From the NCBI GenBank assembly GCA_012934845.2, contig WNNJ02003184.1, positions 1 to 64,000 of the forward strand: a stretch of DNA of 64,000 nucleotides. The letters run 5' to 3'. Origin of the DNA: Pomphorhynchus laevis. Lineage: Eukaryota; Acanthocephala; Palaeacanthocephala; Echinorhynchida; Pomphorhynchidae. Positions 1 through 13,584 of the stretch are shown here, piece by piece. The position numbers were made by a program, and so were the translations under genes. Position 1 is the stretch's first letter, and each line of letters opens with the position of its first letter. The notes beneath the pieces were generated by a model. It was not told the origin of the DNA, did not search any database, and was given only the letters and a program-made list of their open reading frames with translations.

Positions 1-3000
1 AAAAGATTTATTTTTACGTGGCAAATGCGTGCCGGCGCACGCTTACATGACCACAACAACAAAAAACTAAATCATGTTTCGAGGAGGTGGGTACGGAGGC
101 GGCATTTGAATGCAATAAAGGAGGGAGCGCGGCGGACGTCGAGTGGGAGCTGATTCCAGGCGAGTGGGCGGCGACGAGGAAGGATTGTGGACCGTAGTTG
201 CTAGAGTTATTGGGAACATAGAGTAGGAGGGTATGATGGGAACGCAGTGATAGAGAGGTAAGACGAGTATCCTCTAAAAAAGAGAAGTTGATGAACGACG
301 GGGAGCCGACAGCGATGAGACCAAAAGTTACGAGAAGAAGGCAGAGTTGTATGCGGATGGTAGGTCAGGAGAGTTAAGCAAGATATGTGTATGTGTGGTC
401 AAAGCGACGGAGACGTAGGAACACTCGAAAGGCGGCGTTTGTGATGCGTTGTAGGAGTAGGATGATGGATTTTGGAGAATTGGCAGAAATGCAGAGGCAG
501 TGATCGATTTTAGTTTAAGAAGCGATAAAAGAAGATAAATACAGGATCGGAAGACGATAGGGGGCGAATACGGCGGGTGTCAGGGGGAATTAAGTTAGAC
601 GTGCGGACATTGACGCGGCCGAAGGGTTTAAGAGAAAGGTGATCATCGAAAAGGAGTCCTAAGAAAGTGAGATTGTGGACTACGGGGATAATTAATGAGG
701 CAAAAAATCAGGGTGTGGATATATGTTTGGTTGACGGAGGAGGATCCACATTATTTTAGACTTGGCTGGGTTTAGAACGAGACGAAGATGGGAAAGACGT
801 TTGTAGATAGAAAAAAGACAGTTGGAGGCATAAATTGCGATATCGTGTATGCGATGAGCGGGTACATGAGCATATATGAGGATGTCATCGGCGTATTGCA
901 TGACGTTAAAGGGGTAAGGTTTGATAAACGGAGGGAAATCGCCAAGTAGAAGAGATAAAAGCAGGGGTCCTAGGACTGAACCTTGTGGGACCCCGCAGAA
1001 AATAGAGATGGGAGGAGAAGATGCTGAATTTGAACAGAATCGAAAAGAACGGTCGGATAGATATGAGGCAACCATGTTACGGATGAGGAAGAACAGTCAT
1101 AATCATAAAGACGACGATCAAGGAAGATGGAGTGGTCGACGATGTCGAAGGATGAGGAGAGGTCGAGGGTGATGAAAACACTATATAGAGCCTTGTCACG
1201 AGAAATGAGTAGTTCGTTGTCAACTTTCATGTACGCGATTTCTGTGGAGTGATTAGAGCGGAAAGCGGATTGGAAAGGCGGGTACAGATTGGATGAAGAG
1301 AGATAAACGTTGACATATATTAAGATAAGGCGCTCTAAGAGCTTAAAAATAGAGGGAGGAGTGAAATGGGGCGATAGGTAGAAGGAAGTGAGGGGTCGAG
1401 CGAATTTTTTAAGGAGGGGACGAACGATGGCGGATTTCCAGTGTAATGGACAGATACTATTGCGAATAAACGAGTTAAACAAGGTTGTGAGGAAAGTGGA
1501 TATCGATGATCATATGGATTTAAGAATGGGGATGGGCAGGGAATCGGTAGGTGAGGTATTGTTGGACAAGGGCATGAGGACATATGAGACTTTGGCAGGT
1601 GAGACAGGGAGAATATGAAAGAGTTACGGGAGGATGATGCGAGGCGATTAGTAGTGAGATTGAATGGAGACGGGGTTGTGAGAGAGCAACGTGCATACCT
1701 GCCAGAAGGAGTTGGATTTGGTACGTAGTAGGTGAAGATGAGACCGGCGAAGAGCAACATATGAATCACGAAGAGACGGAGTGAGCGAGCGGATATTACG
1801 TCTGAGAGCGGTGATATACTCTCAAAGCATGACGGAGTCGACGCTTTGAGAGTAGGCATTGAATGTCAAACCATTGGGCACGGTGTAAGCGACGGTGAGT
1901 TTGAGGCTTGAAGGGCAAGAGAAGATCGAGAGTGGATGTGAGTTCAGAGTCGAAAAGAAGTGCAAGATCGTGAGGAGAGGATGATGTTATTGTGTGAGAA
2001 GATAGATGCGATTTAGGTAAGGCGGATCGGAGAAGGGGAGGCCAAATTTTCTCCAAGGGCGACGTAGGATGGTAGGTGTATGAATCGGGAAGTGGTTTGG
2101 AATTGAGATCAAGGGTGACGAGAAATTGATTGGATATCACAGGATCGGAGATGGACAGTGAGGTGTAGGCAGCAAAACGATCGGGGGCAGCGATGATATC
2201 GAGTGGCTCGTCAAGGATGTGTGGGGACAGTGGTGATGAGTTTGTAATTGTAGTTGGATAGAATGTTGATGAACAAGATGGAATCGGTAGAAGAGGGGCG
2301 GTCGAGGCAGATGTTGAATTCGCCAAGAACGAGTGAAGGGATTGAGGATACAGAACAATGAGAAAGTAGGTCAACAAGTTCGGTAAAAATAAGGAGGTTG
2401 GAGCAGGTTAACCATGACGGTATACAATGGCGAGATCCAGAATGATCGGGCTAGAAGAACGACAAGTGAGCAATTCAAAAGAACAAGGACTTAAAGGGGG
2501 AGTGATTTTGCGAAGAGATCGGGGTGACGGGCGAATGCGACGATGCCGCCATGATTAGAGAATTTAGAAGGGGATTTGCTTAGGGGGCGGGATGATTCGA
2601 CTAGTGAGATACCGGCAGAGAGCAGACGGCGAATGAAGAGGTCGTCAGAATCTGAGTGTCACAATTCGGTGAGGCAGAAGAGATCGGTGAACTATTAGGT
2701 GAATAGGTTGAGGATAAGATCGGATTTATTGACAATAGATCTAGTGTTAAGTAGGCCGAGGCGGAAACCGTGTGTGGTGGTGAAAGGGTCTAGCGGAGAA
2801 GACACATAGGGGAGGCGCCATCGAATTTTGGGGCGGGTGCGGATAACTTAAAAATTTTCGTTTATGTTTTGGATAGAGAGATGTTTCGTCGTTTTCCTCG
2901 CGACGGCGTTTTTTATGCGGGCAGAAGATAGTTGAGCGATTCCGGAAGAGGTGCGATCGGGGAAATTCGAGTGGTTGAAGATGACATGAGTTTAAATCGT

Positions 3001-3420
3001 TGAGAAAGGACAGAGAATGCGTGAAAGTGATGCTTGAAAACAATTTTTAGGAGAGGGCTTAGAAGGATTAGATTGAGAAAATTTGATTAGGTGGATGAAT
3101 GCGACAGGAGAGATGTCCTTGAAAAAGGATGGTTTATCCGCAGTTAGAAGAAACGAGAGTGTGGATCTGAAGACGGAAACATCGTGGTCAAGACGTGCTT
3201 GTTAAGATAAGGAGGTGGAAGGAGTGATAATAGTGACGATGACGCAACGATCGCGAGAAGGAAAGCGTTTCCGTAAAGGAGGACGAGTTACGTGAGTGGG
3301 TGAGATCACGATCGGAGAGCTGGCGGTTGAAGATTTGAAGGGAGTTGGTTTGACGACGTGATACCTGAAGATCTGAGCCGATCTTAGACGATCTGAGTTT
3401 ATCGAGAGATAAAGCTTACT
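1..3420 (-). mobile_element. CR1/L2-type LINE, minus copy, broken
   Basis: A non-LTR retrotransposon read on the minus strand; its 3' end is at position 1 and may be cut by the window. Going 5' to 3': possible ORF1/5' region about 3,420-2,760, an APE endonuclease start near 2,760 (NTRSIVNKSD-type motif), endonuclease body, then reverse transcriptase with GVPQGSVLGPLL (near 990) and MQYADDILIY (near 890). The LDLSSSFDIVDHS block and the HSTEIA block identify the CR1/L2 group. The reading frame is broken into overlapping pieces (2377-1796, 1859-1335, 1482-970, 1075-692), so several frameshifts and stops are present. Its 3' tail (positions 1-60) matches the 3' tail of the + copy at 9,180-9,245, proving the same family. 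Confidence in LINE is high; the exact clade is inference from motifs. Confidence 0.88.
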
Positions 3421-3479
3421 CCGCGAGCGTAGCGAGCGGAAGTGACAGCGAAAATCTGGAACTGACAGGAAAAATCTGG

Positions 3480-4560
3480 AATGTGTGTTTAAGATGTTAA
3501 TTTTTGTATATATATTGTATTATATATTAATATATATAAGTTACAATGTATAAAAAACAAAATCATTTTGGACATTCAAATTTGGTTCGAGGAACTTTAT
3601 AGCGGCGCCCTCCATAACTAATCGGCGTTCAAGTTAGGCTCGGAAATCGAAACTGACACATTTTCAAAATCGATGTCATGACCAGTTTGATGAGCATGGT
3701 CTGCTAATGGCGACTGCGCTGATGTTGTGAGTGCCTTATTATGTTCTCCTAATCTTGTTTTTAGCGTACGTCCAGTTTGTCCTATTTATATACTTATACA
3801 ATCCATACGCCGAACCCTATAGACTACACCCATCTTATCAAATTAGTTCTTCGCGGTTTCGTGACTAGTGCATCAAGATGAGAAGTACATCGCGTACCAT
3901 AAAACATTTTTAATGATAATTCTGATTGGAAAACGTATCTGCTTATTTGACTAAGTATGTCCTCACTTAAACTACTCATTGCGGGAATATGAAGCCAGTG
4001 TTTAAATTTTTGAGGAATAATTAAGTCGGATGGCATGGAAGTGTGAATCCGTTCTTTTGTTTTTTACATGATTTTGTGTAAGCTATCTATTGAGTAGCCA
4101 ATATATATAAATATTCTGAAAAGCTTGCTTAATTCGACGTTTAGAAATACTTCTATATTATAAATTAGATACGCTCTTAATCAGAAGCCACGAAACATAC
4201 CTAGTTTTGTTGATACTGAATGACTGCTGTCCAACGGAATATACAAGCTAGTTTCTGTTGCTTTTCTGTAACCCTTAGTGACGGAGACATCAGTGATCAT
4301 AACTTCGCAATCTAAGAACGGTAAAAACTCGTTAGAGGGCTAGGTGATTGTCACTTCTATTCGAGGATTTAGTAAATTGAAAATTCTGTCGAAATCATCT
4401 GCTTTATCACGACTTTCTGGCCAAATGACAAATATATCATCGATGTAACGATAAAATGCGATAACTCGTATATTACAACAGTTTACAGCCTCTTCTTCTA
4501 ATTTTTACATATACAAGTCAGCCAATGACTGATTGATTGTCGTTGACTGTCAACGACTGA
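3480..4560 (-). mobile_element. Penelope-like element fragment (RT end plus C-terminal GIY-YIG)
   Basis: Minus-strand translation gives the end of a PLE reverse transcriptase with a FYRYIDDIFVIWPES motif near 4,430-4,500, then a linker, then a GIY-YIG endonuclease with YIGQTGRTLKTRLGEHNKAL and LADHAHQTGHDIDF near 3,650-3,800. This order (RT then GIY-YIG) is the usual Penelope/Neptune layout. The copy is truncated on its 5' side and its frame is interrupted, so it is dead. It is a different family from the AT-rich PLE at 28-33 kb. Family assignment rests on both catalytic motifs and is quite secure; the element ends are approximate. Confidence 0.85.
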
Positions 4561-4625
4561 CTGTCAAGTCAGCTAATGGGTTGGGGAGTTGTGACTCCCC
4601 AACCCATGCCTGTAGTGAATCTAGG
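4561..4625. repeat. Short hairpin between PLE and gypsy LTR
   Basis: A tight hairpin with about 13-bp arms (ATGGGTTGGGGAG and its complement) lies at about 4,575-4,608, just outside the LTR of the neighbouring gypsy fossil. Upstream there are repeats of GACTG/GTCAACGA type. No gene is visible. It may be a terminal hairpin of the PLE or chance. Confidence 0.45.
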
Positions 4626-4733
4626 TGTGATAACCAAATAGAATGAAATGGCTTGTATTCACGAATCTACAAATAGTAGTAGGTACTGGATAAAGTGAGA
4701 CATAAACAAGATAGTGATCAATGTGATACCACA
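4626..4733 (-). repeat. 3' LTR of gypsy fossil 1
   Basis: About 107 bp, starting TGTGATAACC and ending CA on the + strand, matching 14,412-14,518 at roughly 90% identity. It lies directly next to the integrase end of the element. Unusually short for a Ty3/gypsy LTR. Confidence 0.8.
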
Positions 4734-6375
4734 TTCATCCCATGTGATAATTTTGGAAGTAAGCTGGACTTCTTCGACTCCTGGTACTTCGTCGATAGAA
4801 TTCTTGAGTAGATACAGGATGAAGGTTTGCATCGGGAATTGAAGTCTTCTTTGAGTTCACGTTCTTATCGATATTGTCTGAGATATCATATTTCTTTCCA
4901 TCGTTGTTATCTCCAGACAGCTGGTTAGTATCAAAACTTTCTAGACTGTCGTCATCGGTCCTTAATGTTCCAGGATTACGAATATTCACATTGTTTAGAT
5001 CCTTGTAAATGCAGGTTTCTGAAGGACAACGAGATAGATGTCGAGTTGATATATATGCTTCCTTCTCATATGGAAATTCAATATGTGCAGTGCGAGGATT
5101 AGCGTTTATCAGTTTTGCTTTAAGCAATTTATCGTCATATTTATCATGCTTGTAGAAGTTTCGTACGAATACAGGACCAGGATTACATAGCCATTTGGGC
5201 AAGTTGAATTTTGCTAACGGACGTCTAGGGAAGTTGAAGATACGATCGTGGGGTATCAAACCGGTTGCGGTACATAATAGTCCTCGGATAGACTGAAGAC
5301 ATTCAGTGAGAAAAGTTTCCCAAGCATTAACAGGACGATTGTAGTCTCTAAGCCGCAACAGTATAGCGCTCCATAAAATGCCGTTGTAGCGCTCGATCTA
5401 TCCGTTACCGACTGGATTAGACGGATAAGAATGACTTGCTACCGTACTAATACTGCCCAGATAATCTGTGAATTCTTTCGACATGAAGGATGACCCGCGA
5501 TCGGAATGTACAAATTCAGGAGGGCCAAATATTGTCACAATGTTGCGTAGACAATTAATCACTGTTTCTGTAGACATATCTCGGCATGCGAAAGCAAACG
5601 GATATCGAGAATATTCATTGATGACTGTCATCAAATATTTCTTGCCTGATGAACCAGGCCATGGTCCTTTAAAGTCAAGTTACATCATTTCGAATGGTTG
5701 CGTAGCTCTGGTGAGGGCGGTCTTTGAAGGCTTATAGAAGTTTGGTTTCAACAAAGAACATGTAACGCAATAAGAGACTACATAACGAGCGTCTTGAGTG
5801 CTATATGGGTGTTGATTCGATTGAATGAAATGGTACAAATGATTGACTCCAGGGTGGCAAAGTGTCCCGTGAAGTTCGTAAATAACCTTTTAATCTTTTT
5901 GTTCGTTAAACTACCTGTAACTTGATGCACACACATATCCCTAGACATTGAGTTGGCCACACGATTCAACTTTCCGGGCCGATAAATGATGCAATACTTA
6001 AATTCAGATAAATCGAGACGCCATATTTGCACCTTTTCATTTTTTATTTTACTCTTATGATTCCTGTTAAATATAAATGAACAAACCTTTGATCAGTTAG
6101 AACATTGAAAGTTCGACCAGACAAATGGTGCATCCAATATCGTAATGATTCGACGATGGCGAGGGCCTCCTTCTCAATAGTTGAATGTCCAATGGCAATC
6201 TTGCTAAGAGTATGTGAATAAAAGGCAACGGGTTTGTTATCCTGTATTAATACGGCACCGACGGCATGAAGAGAGGCGTCAGTCTCAACTGTAAACGTCT
6301 TATTGAAATCGATAGGTGTTAGTGTAGCTGAAATAATGAGATCACGAATTAGCTCAAAAAAGCGCCTTGCTACCG

Positions 6376-6605
6376 GTGTAATATTATATTTGAGTCATGT
6401 GGTTGAACTAATTATTTTGTTGGTTTCCTTTATTTGTATGCAACATTTTGTGTTCCGTCAGTTACATTTCGTGCATTCATTTTTCTCGACTAATTGTCGA
6501 ACGTTTTTTTTTCAATTTGTTTCTAACTAATGTCTTTCTAATAGTATTAGTAGATTTATGAATGATCCTAATCGTTCATAAATTCATTCTTATATATATA
6601 TAAAT
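6376..6605. other. Unassigned segment between gypsy RNase H and LINE
   Basis: About 230 bp of AT-rich, T-rich sequence separating recognisable gypsy RNase H (ends about 6,375 on the minus strand) from the first base homologous to the CR1 family (about 6,606). It holds a small hairpin around 6,555-6,590 and a short TA run. No coding potential was seen; it may be gypsy-derived or filler from the LINE insertion. Confidence 0.4.
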
Positions 6606-9250
6606 GAATCCCCCTTTCAGTCCTTGCTCTTTTGAATTGCTCACTTGTCGTTATTCTAACCCGATCACTCTAGATCTCGCCATTGTATACCGTCCTGGTT
6701 CATCAGCTCCTACTGCCTTATTTTTTACCGAACTCGCTGACCTCCTTTCTCATTGTTCTTTGTCCTCAATCCCTTCACTCGTTCTAGGCGACTTCAATAT
6801 CCGCCTAGACCGCCCCTCTTCCACGGATTCCATCCGGTTCATCAACATTCTATCCAACTACAATTACAAACTAATCTCCACTGCCCCCACACATATACTT
6901 GGTGGGGCACTCGACATCATCGCTGTCCCCGATCATTTTGCTGCCTACACCTCACTGTCCATCTCTGATCCTGGTCTATCCGATCACTTTCTTATCACCC
7001 TTGATCTCACTCACAACCACACCCCTCCTCACACACCTACAATCCTACGTCGCCCTTGGAGAAATCTTGACCTCTCCCTTCTCCGCTCTGCCTTACTCAA
7101 ATCATCTCTATCATTACCCACAATAACATATTCATCTCCTCACGATCTCGCCTTTCTTTTCGACTCTGAACTCACATCCACTCTCGATATTCTCTTGCCC
7201 TTCAAGTCTCACCCACACCGTCGCTTGCACCGTGCCCCATGGTTTGACATCCAATGCCTACTATCAAAGCGTCGACTCCGCCATGCTTTTCGAGTCTATC
7301 ACCGCTCTCTCAGACGTGATTTCCGCTCGATCACTCCGTCTTTCCGTGATTCCTATCTTGCTCTTCGCCGGTCTCATCTCAACCTACTACGTACCAAATG
7401 CAACTCCTTCTGGCAGCATAAAATCATCACTTCATTCAACTCTAAGACTCTCTGGCATACTTTTAACTCAATCCTTGCTCGCTCCTCTTCGCCGTGCAAC
7501 ATCAATGCCAATGATTATTCGTCATTTCTCCAGACTAAAGTATCCACGTTGCTCTCTCACACCCCGGTCTCCATCCTATCCCACTCTGCCCAGTCTAATC
7601 TCATCCTTCCGGAACTCTTTCATCTTCTCCCTGTCTCACCTACAGAAGTATCATCTGTCCTCATGTCCTTGCCCAACAAAACCTCACCTGCCGATCCCCT
7701 GCCTACTCACATATTAAAATCTATATGCTCATCGATATCCCCATTTCTCACAACCTTGTTTAACTCGTCCATCCGCAGTCGTATCTTCCCTTCACACTGG
7801 AAATCCGCAATCGTTCGTCCCCTCCTTAAGAAACAATCGCTCGACCCCTCCCTTCCTTCTAGCTATCGCCCCATTTCACTACTCCCTACTCTTTCTAAGC
7901 TCTTAGAACGCCTCATCTTAATACAAATCAACGCTTATCTCTCCTCATCCAATCTGTACCCTCCTTTCCAATCCGCTTTCCGCTCTAATCACTCGACAGA
8001 AATCGCATGCATAAAAGTGTACAACGACTTACTCATTTCTCGAGACAAGGCTCTATATAGTGTTCTCATCTCCCTCGACCTCTCCTCCGCATTCGACATT
8101 GTCGACCACTCCGTCCTCCTTTCTCGCCTTCGTTATGATTACGGCTTTTCTTCCTCCTCCGTAGCATGGTTCGCCTCATATCTATCCGACCGTTCCTTTC
8201 GCGTCTGTTCTAATTCATCATCCTCCCCTCCATCCCTATTTTTTGCGGGGTCCCACAAGGTTCAGTCCTAGGTCTCCTGCTTTTCTCTCTTCTGCTTGGC
8301 GATCTATCTCCGTTTATCAAACCTTACTCCTTTAAGGTCATGCAATACGCCGATGACATTCTAATCTATGCTCATGCACCCGCACATCGCATTCACGATA
8401 TCGGCATTTCTGCCTCCAACTGTCTTTCTTCTATCTACAAACGTCTCTCCAATCTCCATCTCGTTCTAAACCCCGAAAAGTCCAAAATAATGTGGATCCT
8501 CCCCCGTAAACCAAACATATCTCCTCCCACTGTATATTTTGCCTCATCGATCATCCCCATAGTCCACAATCTCACTTTCTTAGGCTTCCATTTCGATGAT
8601 CACCTTTCCCTTAAACCCTTCGTCCGTGACAAGGTCCGCTCATCTAACTTAATTCTCCGTGACATCCGCCGTATCCGCCCCTTATCGACTTCCGTTCTTG
8701 TATGTCTCTTCTTTCATCGCTTCTTTTCCCTAAAATCGATTACTGCCTTAGCCTTTTCGCCAATTCTCCAAAATCCATCATCCTACCCTACAACGAATAA
8801 TCAACACCGCCGTTCGAGTGATCTTTCGTCTCCGTCGCTTCGACCACACATCCACATATTTTGCCCAACTCTCCTGGCCCACCATCCACATCCGCATCAA
8901 ACTCCGCCTTCTTCTCGTTACCTTTCGTCTCATCTCTGTCGGCTCCCCATCGTTCATCAACCTTTCTTTCTTAGACGACACTTGCCCCACCACGCTATCG
9001 CTTCGTTCCTGTCATACCCTCTTACTCCACGTTCCTAATTACTCCAACAACTGCGGTCTCCGATCCTTCCTCGTCGCCGCCTCACTCGCCTGGAATCAAC
9101 TCCCTCTCGACGTCCGCCGCGCCCCTCCTTTATCACATTCAAACACCTCCTCCGTTCACACCTTCTCGACACCTGATTAACAGTCTTGTTTTGTTGTGGT
9201 CATGTAAGCGTGCGCTGGCACGCATTTGCCACGTTAAAATAAATCCTTTT
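6604..9250 (+). mobile_element. CR1/L2-type LINE, plus copy, 5'-truncated
   Basis: Second copy of the family seen at 1-3,420. The frame 6,604-8,271 covers the second half of the endonuclease (VLGDFNIR near 6,780, LSDHFLITLDL near 6,980) and most of the RT (SYRPISLLP, HSTEIACIKV, SLDLSSAFDIVDHS). A frameshift close to 8,240, inside the expected GVPQGS motif, moves the rest to 8,340-9,038, which begins MQYADDILIY. A second shift near 8,820 moves the C-terminus to 8,818-9,180, with the usual WNQLPLDVRRAPP tail. The 5' end is truncated inside the endonuclease, as is typical of LINE copies. It is inserted in gypsy fossil 1 and is GC-richer than its surroundings. Its 3' tail carries the same GTAAGCGTGCG motif as the minus copy. 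Confidence 0.9.
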
Positions 9251-9730
9251 TCAATAGGAAAATTCGTGGTTTCAGCTAACGGACGAATCTGCGACGAAAA
9301 ATTTTGAAATAATTAGAAAAGAGGCCAACAATTCTTCACAGTTGACATTTATTTTGAAGTACTTGCAGTTCTCGCAAAGATGAGACACAATTAAGATCAG
9401 GCCGTTTAATACCATTACCAACTTGATATCCCAGAATATTGATCATCGTCTTATTAAAAATACATTTCGTAACATTTAGTGTTATTCGGTACTTAGAAGC
9501 AACTTCACGAAAGTTTGCCAGATTTGTATCGTGTTCTTGCTGGGTTTTGCCGCACACAATAATGTCGTTGATATATGAGTATGTTCCGGTTAAGTTTTCT
9601 TTCTCTATGATCTCGTTAATTATTCGTTGGAAAGCGGCCACAGCATTTGTGAGTCCGAATGGCATTCGCTGAAATTGATAGAGTTTACCATCAACCTCAA
9701 ATGCCGTCAAAAAAATTTCGTTTGCTACTT

Positions 9731-9767
9731 TGTGTTGAATAAAACCTATTTGATTTAAGCTACAACA
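9731..9767 (+). repeat. Left terminal direct repeat of gypsy fossil 2
   Basis: 37 bp starting TGTGTTGAATAAAACC and ending CTACAACA, repeated at 13,548-13,584 with two differences. Similarity extends about five bases further left. Either a remarkably short LTR or the preserved edge of a longer one. Confidence 0.65.
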
Positions 9768-12700
9768 ATTTATTCAACACAATAAGGACTCGAATCAATG
9801 TCGCTGGATAGTCAACAAATCAATCAACTCTCACAGTCATCTGGCCAACGGTCGAACATTCGATTAGAACGATTCGATGTGTCTTCAGATTAAAGCGACA
9901 GTCAAAGAAAGTTTAAGCTTTGGAAACGCAACTTCACATATTTGCTGACGACGAGTCCAGACGTAAATCCTTTGGAATGCCTCATGATGCATGTTGGAAC
10001 ACAAGTCTATGAGCTCATTGAGGATTGCACGGAATTTAAGGATGCCATGTCTACACTGGAGCGAATATATAAAGAAACCTAATGAAATTCTTGCGAGACA
10101 CATACTGTCGATTCGATCACAGAAAATCGACGAAGATATAGATTCCTTTGTGCAGTCACTACGTTCATTGTCCAGAGATTGCAATTTCAAAACTGCAACC
10201 GCTGATGAGTTTAGGAATAAGTACATAAGAGCGATTCGTTTATACGGGGTTTGCGGTCAGATACAGTCAGACAGCGTCTTCTCGAATTTGATCAGTTGGA
10301 TTTGGACAGGGCTGTCAATGTCGCCAAATCACTTACGACCGCACAACAAAGTATCGGCTTTTATCATCTGACAGACGAATCAGAACCAACTCAGCGGTTA
10401 AGTGTGGTGGCTGTCAACACTGAGAAGAAAATATCCTCTGTAATTAAAATGGATTCCGATAACGAATTGGGTTCAAGTCAACATTGTGTAAATCAGGTGA
10501 GCGTTACTTCGAACCGTTATACGTACGTAAAGGGTACAACATGTTATTTCTGTGGAGGAAGAACACATCAACGATTAAATTGTCTAGCCAGAATGATAAC
10601 ATGTTATAAATACGGACAACAGGGCCACTTTGCTCGTGTATGCAATTCTTCAAAACGAGATCAAATATCATCGTCAGCTGTATTACTTTCATCCCTCAAC
10701 GTAAATTCAAACTTTCAGCTTAAGGTCCCGATCTATATTATTGATAGGAGGTTCGAAGCATTAGTCGACACTGGTAGCTCATTGAACTTCTTGGATAGTA
10801 AAGTCGCGCAGGCGTTAGGCCTTCAAGTACATTGGGCAGATACCCAAGTATATTTAGCGTCAAAAACCATAAAAAGGGTATCCGGAAAATGCACAGTAAA
10901 TTTGGAACTTGACAATAAAAAGTACCTAAACGTCGACATGTTTATTCTACCACAACTTTGCACCGACGCCATTTTGGGTCTACCATTCTTGAAAAAACAT
11001 GAGAAATTCACAATACAATTTGGTGGATCTTTGTCATGCTTTGAAATAATAGCTGCATCGATAGTTGAAATCGAGAGTTCTCGATTATTTCAAAATCTCA
11101 GTTTAGATGTACGCCATATTGCAACAAAAAGCCGAAGTTCAACAAACAAAATACAAAATTTATTCGAAGCGAGATACAACGTATGCTAAATAATGATGTA
11201 ATCGAGGAGAGCATATCTCCATGGCGAGCGCAAGTTGTCGTTGTATCCCGGAATACTGGTAGAAAACGACTTGTAGTGGATTTTTCACAAACGATAAACC
11301 GCTATACGTTTCTGGATGCTTATCCGCTACCGAGGATATCCGATCTTGTAAATGAGGTTTCTAAACACAAATATTATTATCTTGTCGATTTAAAAGAAGC
11401 ATATTACCATATCGATATCGACCCACTGGAACGACACTGTACAGCTTTCGAGGCTTGCGGGAAACTCTACCAATCCAAGAAAATTCCTATGGGGGTAACC
11501 AATGAAGTTTCCAGTTTCCAGCGATACATAAATAAGTTTATAGATATCAACGGGTTAAAAGGGGTGTATTTATACCTTGATGACATTATTGTGTGTGGCA
11601 CAACGATTTCGGATCATGATGAAAATCTAAAACGGTTTAAAGACGCTTTGCATCGATACGGACTTCAAATCAATAACGATAAAACCCAGTACCGCGTTGA
11701 AACAATACGCACGCTTGGGTACGAGATATCCCACAAAACATTACGACCCGATCCCAGTCGACTCGCAGCGCTAAATCAACTAAGGATTCCACACGATAAT
11801 CAGACACTCAAACGACTTATGGGTTTCTTTTCCTATTATAGCAAGTGGATTAAGAATTTTTCAACAAAAATAGCGACTTTGACAAGAACGGACTTGACGT
11901 TTCCATTGGATAGACTCGCTCGTGAAGCTATAGAATTGATCAAAACCGATATAAAAAGTGCATGCGTACATAACATCGACGAGGATGTTCCTTTCGTGGT
12001 TGAAACTGATGCATCCAACGCTGCAATTGGCGCGACACTATTTCAAAACGACAGACACGTGGCTTTCTTTTCAAGAACGCTGAACATTCACGAAAGACCA
12101 CATCATATTATAGAAAAAGAAGCATACGCAATAATCGAAGCCTTGCGAAATTGGAAACACTACCTGGTGCCACGTCTATTTACTCTTATAACTGACCAGA
12201 AGTCTGTAGCCTTCATGTTTGATTACACACGTCATGGGAAAGTCAAAAATGACAAAGTTGCAAGATGGCGAATGGATCTTGCAAGTTTCCGGTACGCAAT
12301 ACGATATCGGCCGGGGAACTTTAATAAATCGGCTGATGTTATGTCACGCGACGTATGTGAATCAATAAATCATCTTGAGGATCTTCATAAACTTCACGAA
12401 AAATTGCTACACCCAGGGGTCACACGGATGTTACATTTTATACAAAATCAAAACCTTCCCTACTCGGTAAGTGACGTACGGGAGATTACGTCAATGTGTC
12501 AAATTTGCTGCCGTATCAAGCCACGTTTCTACAAACCTTCAGTTGATCTTCATATGATAAAGTCGACCTCTCCCATGGAACGCATATCACTTGATTTCAA
12601 AGGTCCTCTTCCACGATCATCAACCGGCGCAACATATTTGTTCACTGCAATCGATGAGTACACTCGCTATCCATTTGCTTTTGCTGTCCGCGATACATCT

Positions 12701-13547
12701 GCAAAAACGGCTAAAGCGTGACTTCGTCAAATCATTGCGTTATGTGGATGTCCAAATTATATCCATTCGGACCGTGGAGCTGCTTTTCTCTCTCGAGATT
12801 TGAAAAATTGGCTGAGCGGTTTGGGTATCTCTTCAAGTCAAACGACTCCTTTCAGACCACAAGGGAACTCACAATGTGAAAGGTTAAATAGAACGTTATG
12901 GAAGAGCATCTTGCTGGGACTTGAAAATGAAAAATTGGGTCTACCAAGATGGGAAGAGAAATTACCAGATGCGTTATCGTCCATACGCAGACTTCTCTGC
13001 ATTGCAACGAACGATACTCCACACAATCGAATTTTCGCATTTCCGAGACGATACCCTCAAAACCTCAGTCTACCGGGTTGGTTGGTTGACGCTAATAACG
13101 TGCTATTCAAGCGACTGAATAGATTCTCGAAATATGAGCCTGCTGTAGATAAGGTCGAACTGCTTGACGAGAATCAAGCCTATTCAACTATACGTGATGG
13201 GACGGGGAGAGTTCAAACCGTGTCTACACAACATCTTGCTCCAGAAGGAAATAGAGAGTGTGAAAACCAATCGACATCGACCAATTCAATAAATCCGAGT
13301 ACAAATGAGTTGGAAAAGGAAGAAATATCAACATATCACAACGACCCGGCCGAACCTACGATGTTATACGACAACGATATCGAGGAAGTTTCGCAAACAC
13401 AGACAGAAACGTACAACACAGCGAGTCCTCAACGATCCCAACGAGTACGGAGGATTCCTGCCATATATCGGAATTAAGAGACGAACAAACATATTGAGAG
13501 GACAAGAATCTTATATTAATTCGATTTAGTTTTATTCTAGATTACTT

Positions 13548-13584
13548 TGTGTTGAATAAAACCTACTTGGTTTAAGCTACAACA
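13548..13584 (+). repeat. Right terminal direct repeat of gypsy fossil 2
   Basis: Partner of the repeat at 9,731-9,767. It is followed at once by minus-strand gag sequence of gypsy fossil 1, which marks the insertion boundary. Confidence 0.65.

Larger units (their letters stand above)
9731..13584 (+). mobile_element. Ty3/gypsy LTR retrotransposon fossil 2, nested
   Basis: A plus-strand Metaviridae-type element inserted in fossil 1. Parts: gag about 9,798-10,700, with two zinc-knuckle-like cysteine motifs near 10,540-10,650; aspartic protease about 10,730-11,000 (LVDTGSS); RT about 11,183-11,850 (YLYLDDIIVCG); RNase H about 11,990-12,330 (VETDAS); integrase about 12,390-13,470 with zinc-binding N-terminus, core and C-terminal region. 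The ends share a 37-bp TG...CA direct repeat (9,731-9,767; 13,548-13,584) differing at 2 positions. The element is broken at a few places but its domain order is complete, and it is younger than fossil 1. Flanking target duplication was not found. Confidence 0.87.

Noticed and set aside
921-1172. Plus-strand ORF rich in Arg/Lys near 1 kb
   Set aside because: Shadow of the minus-strand LINE RT.
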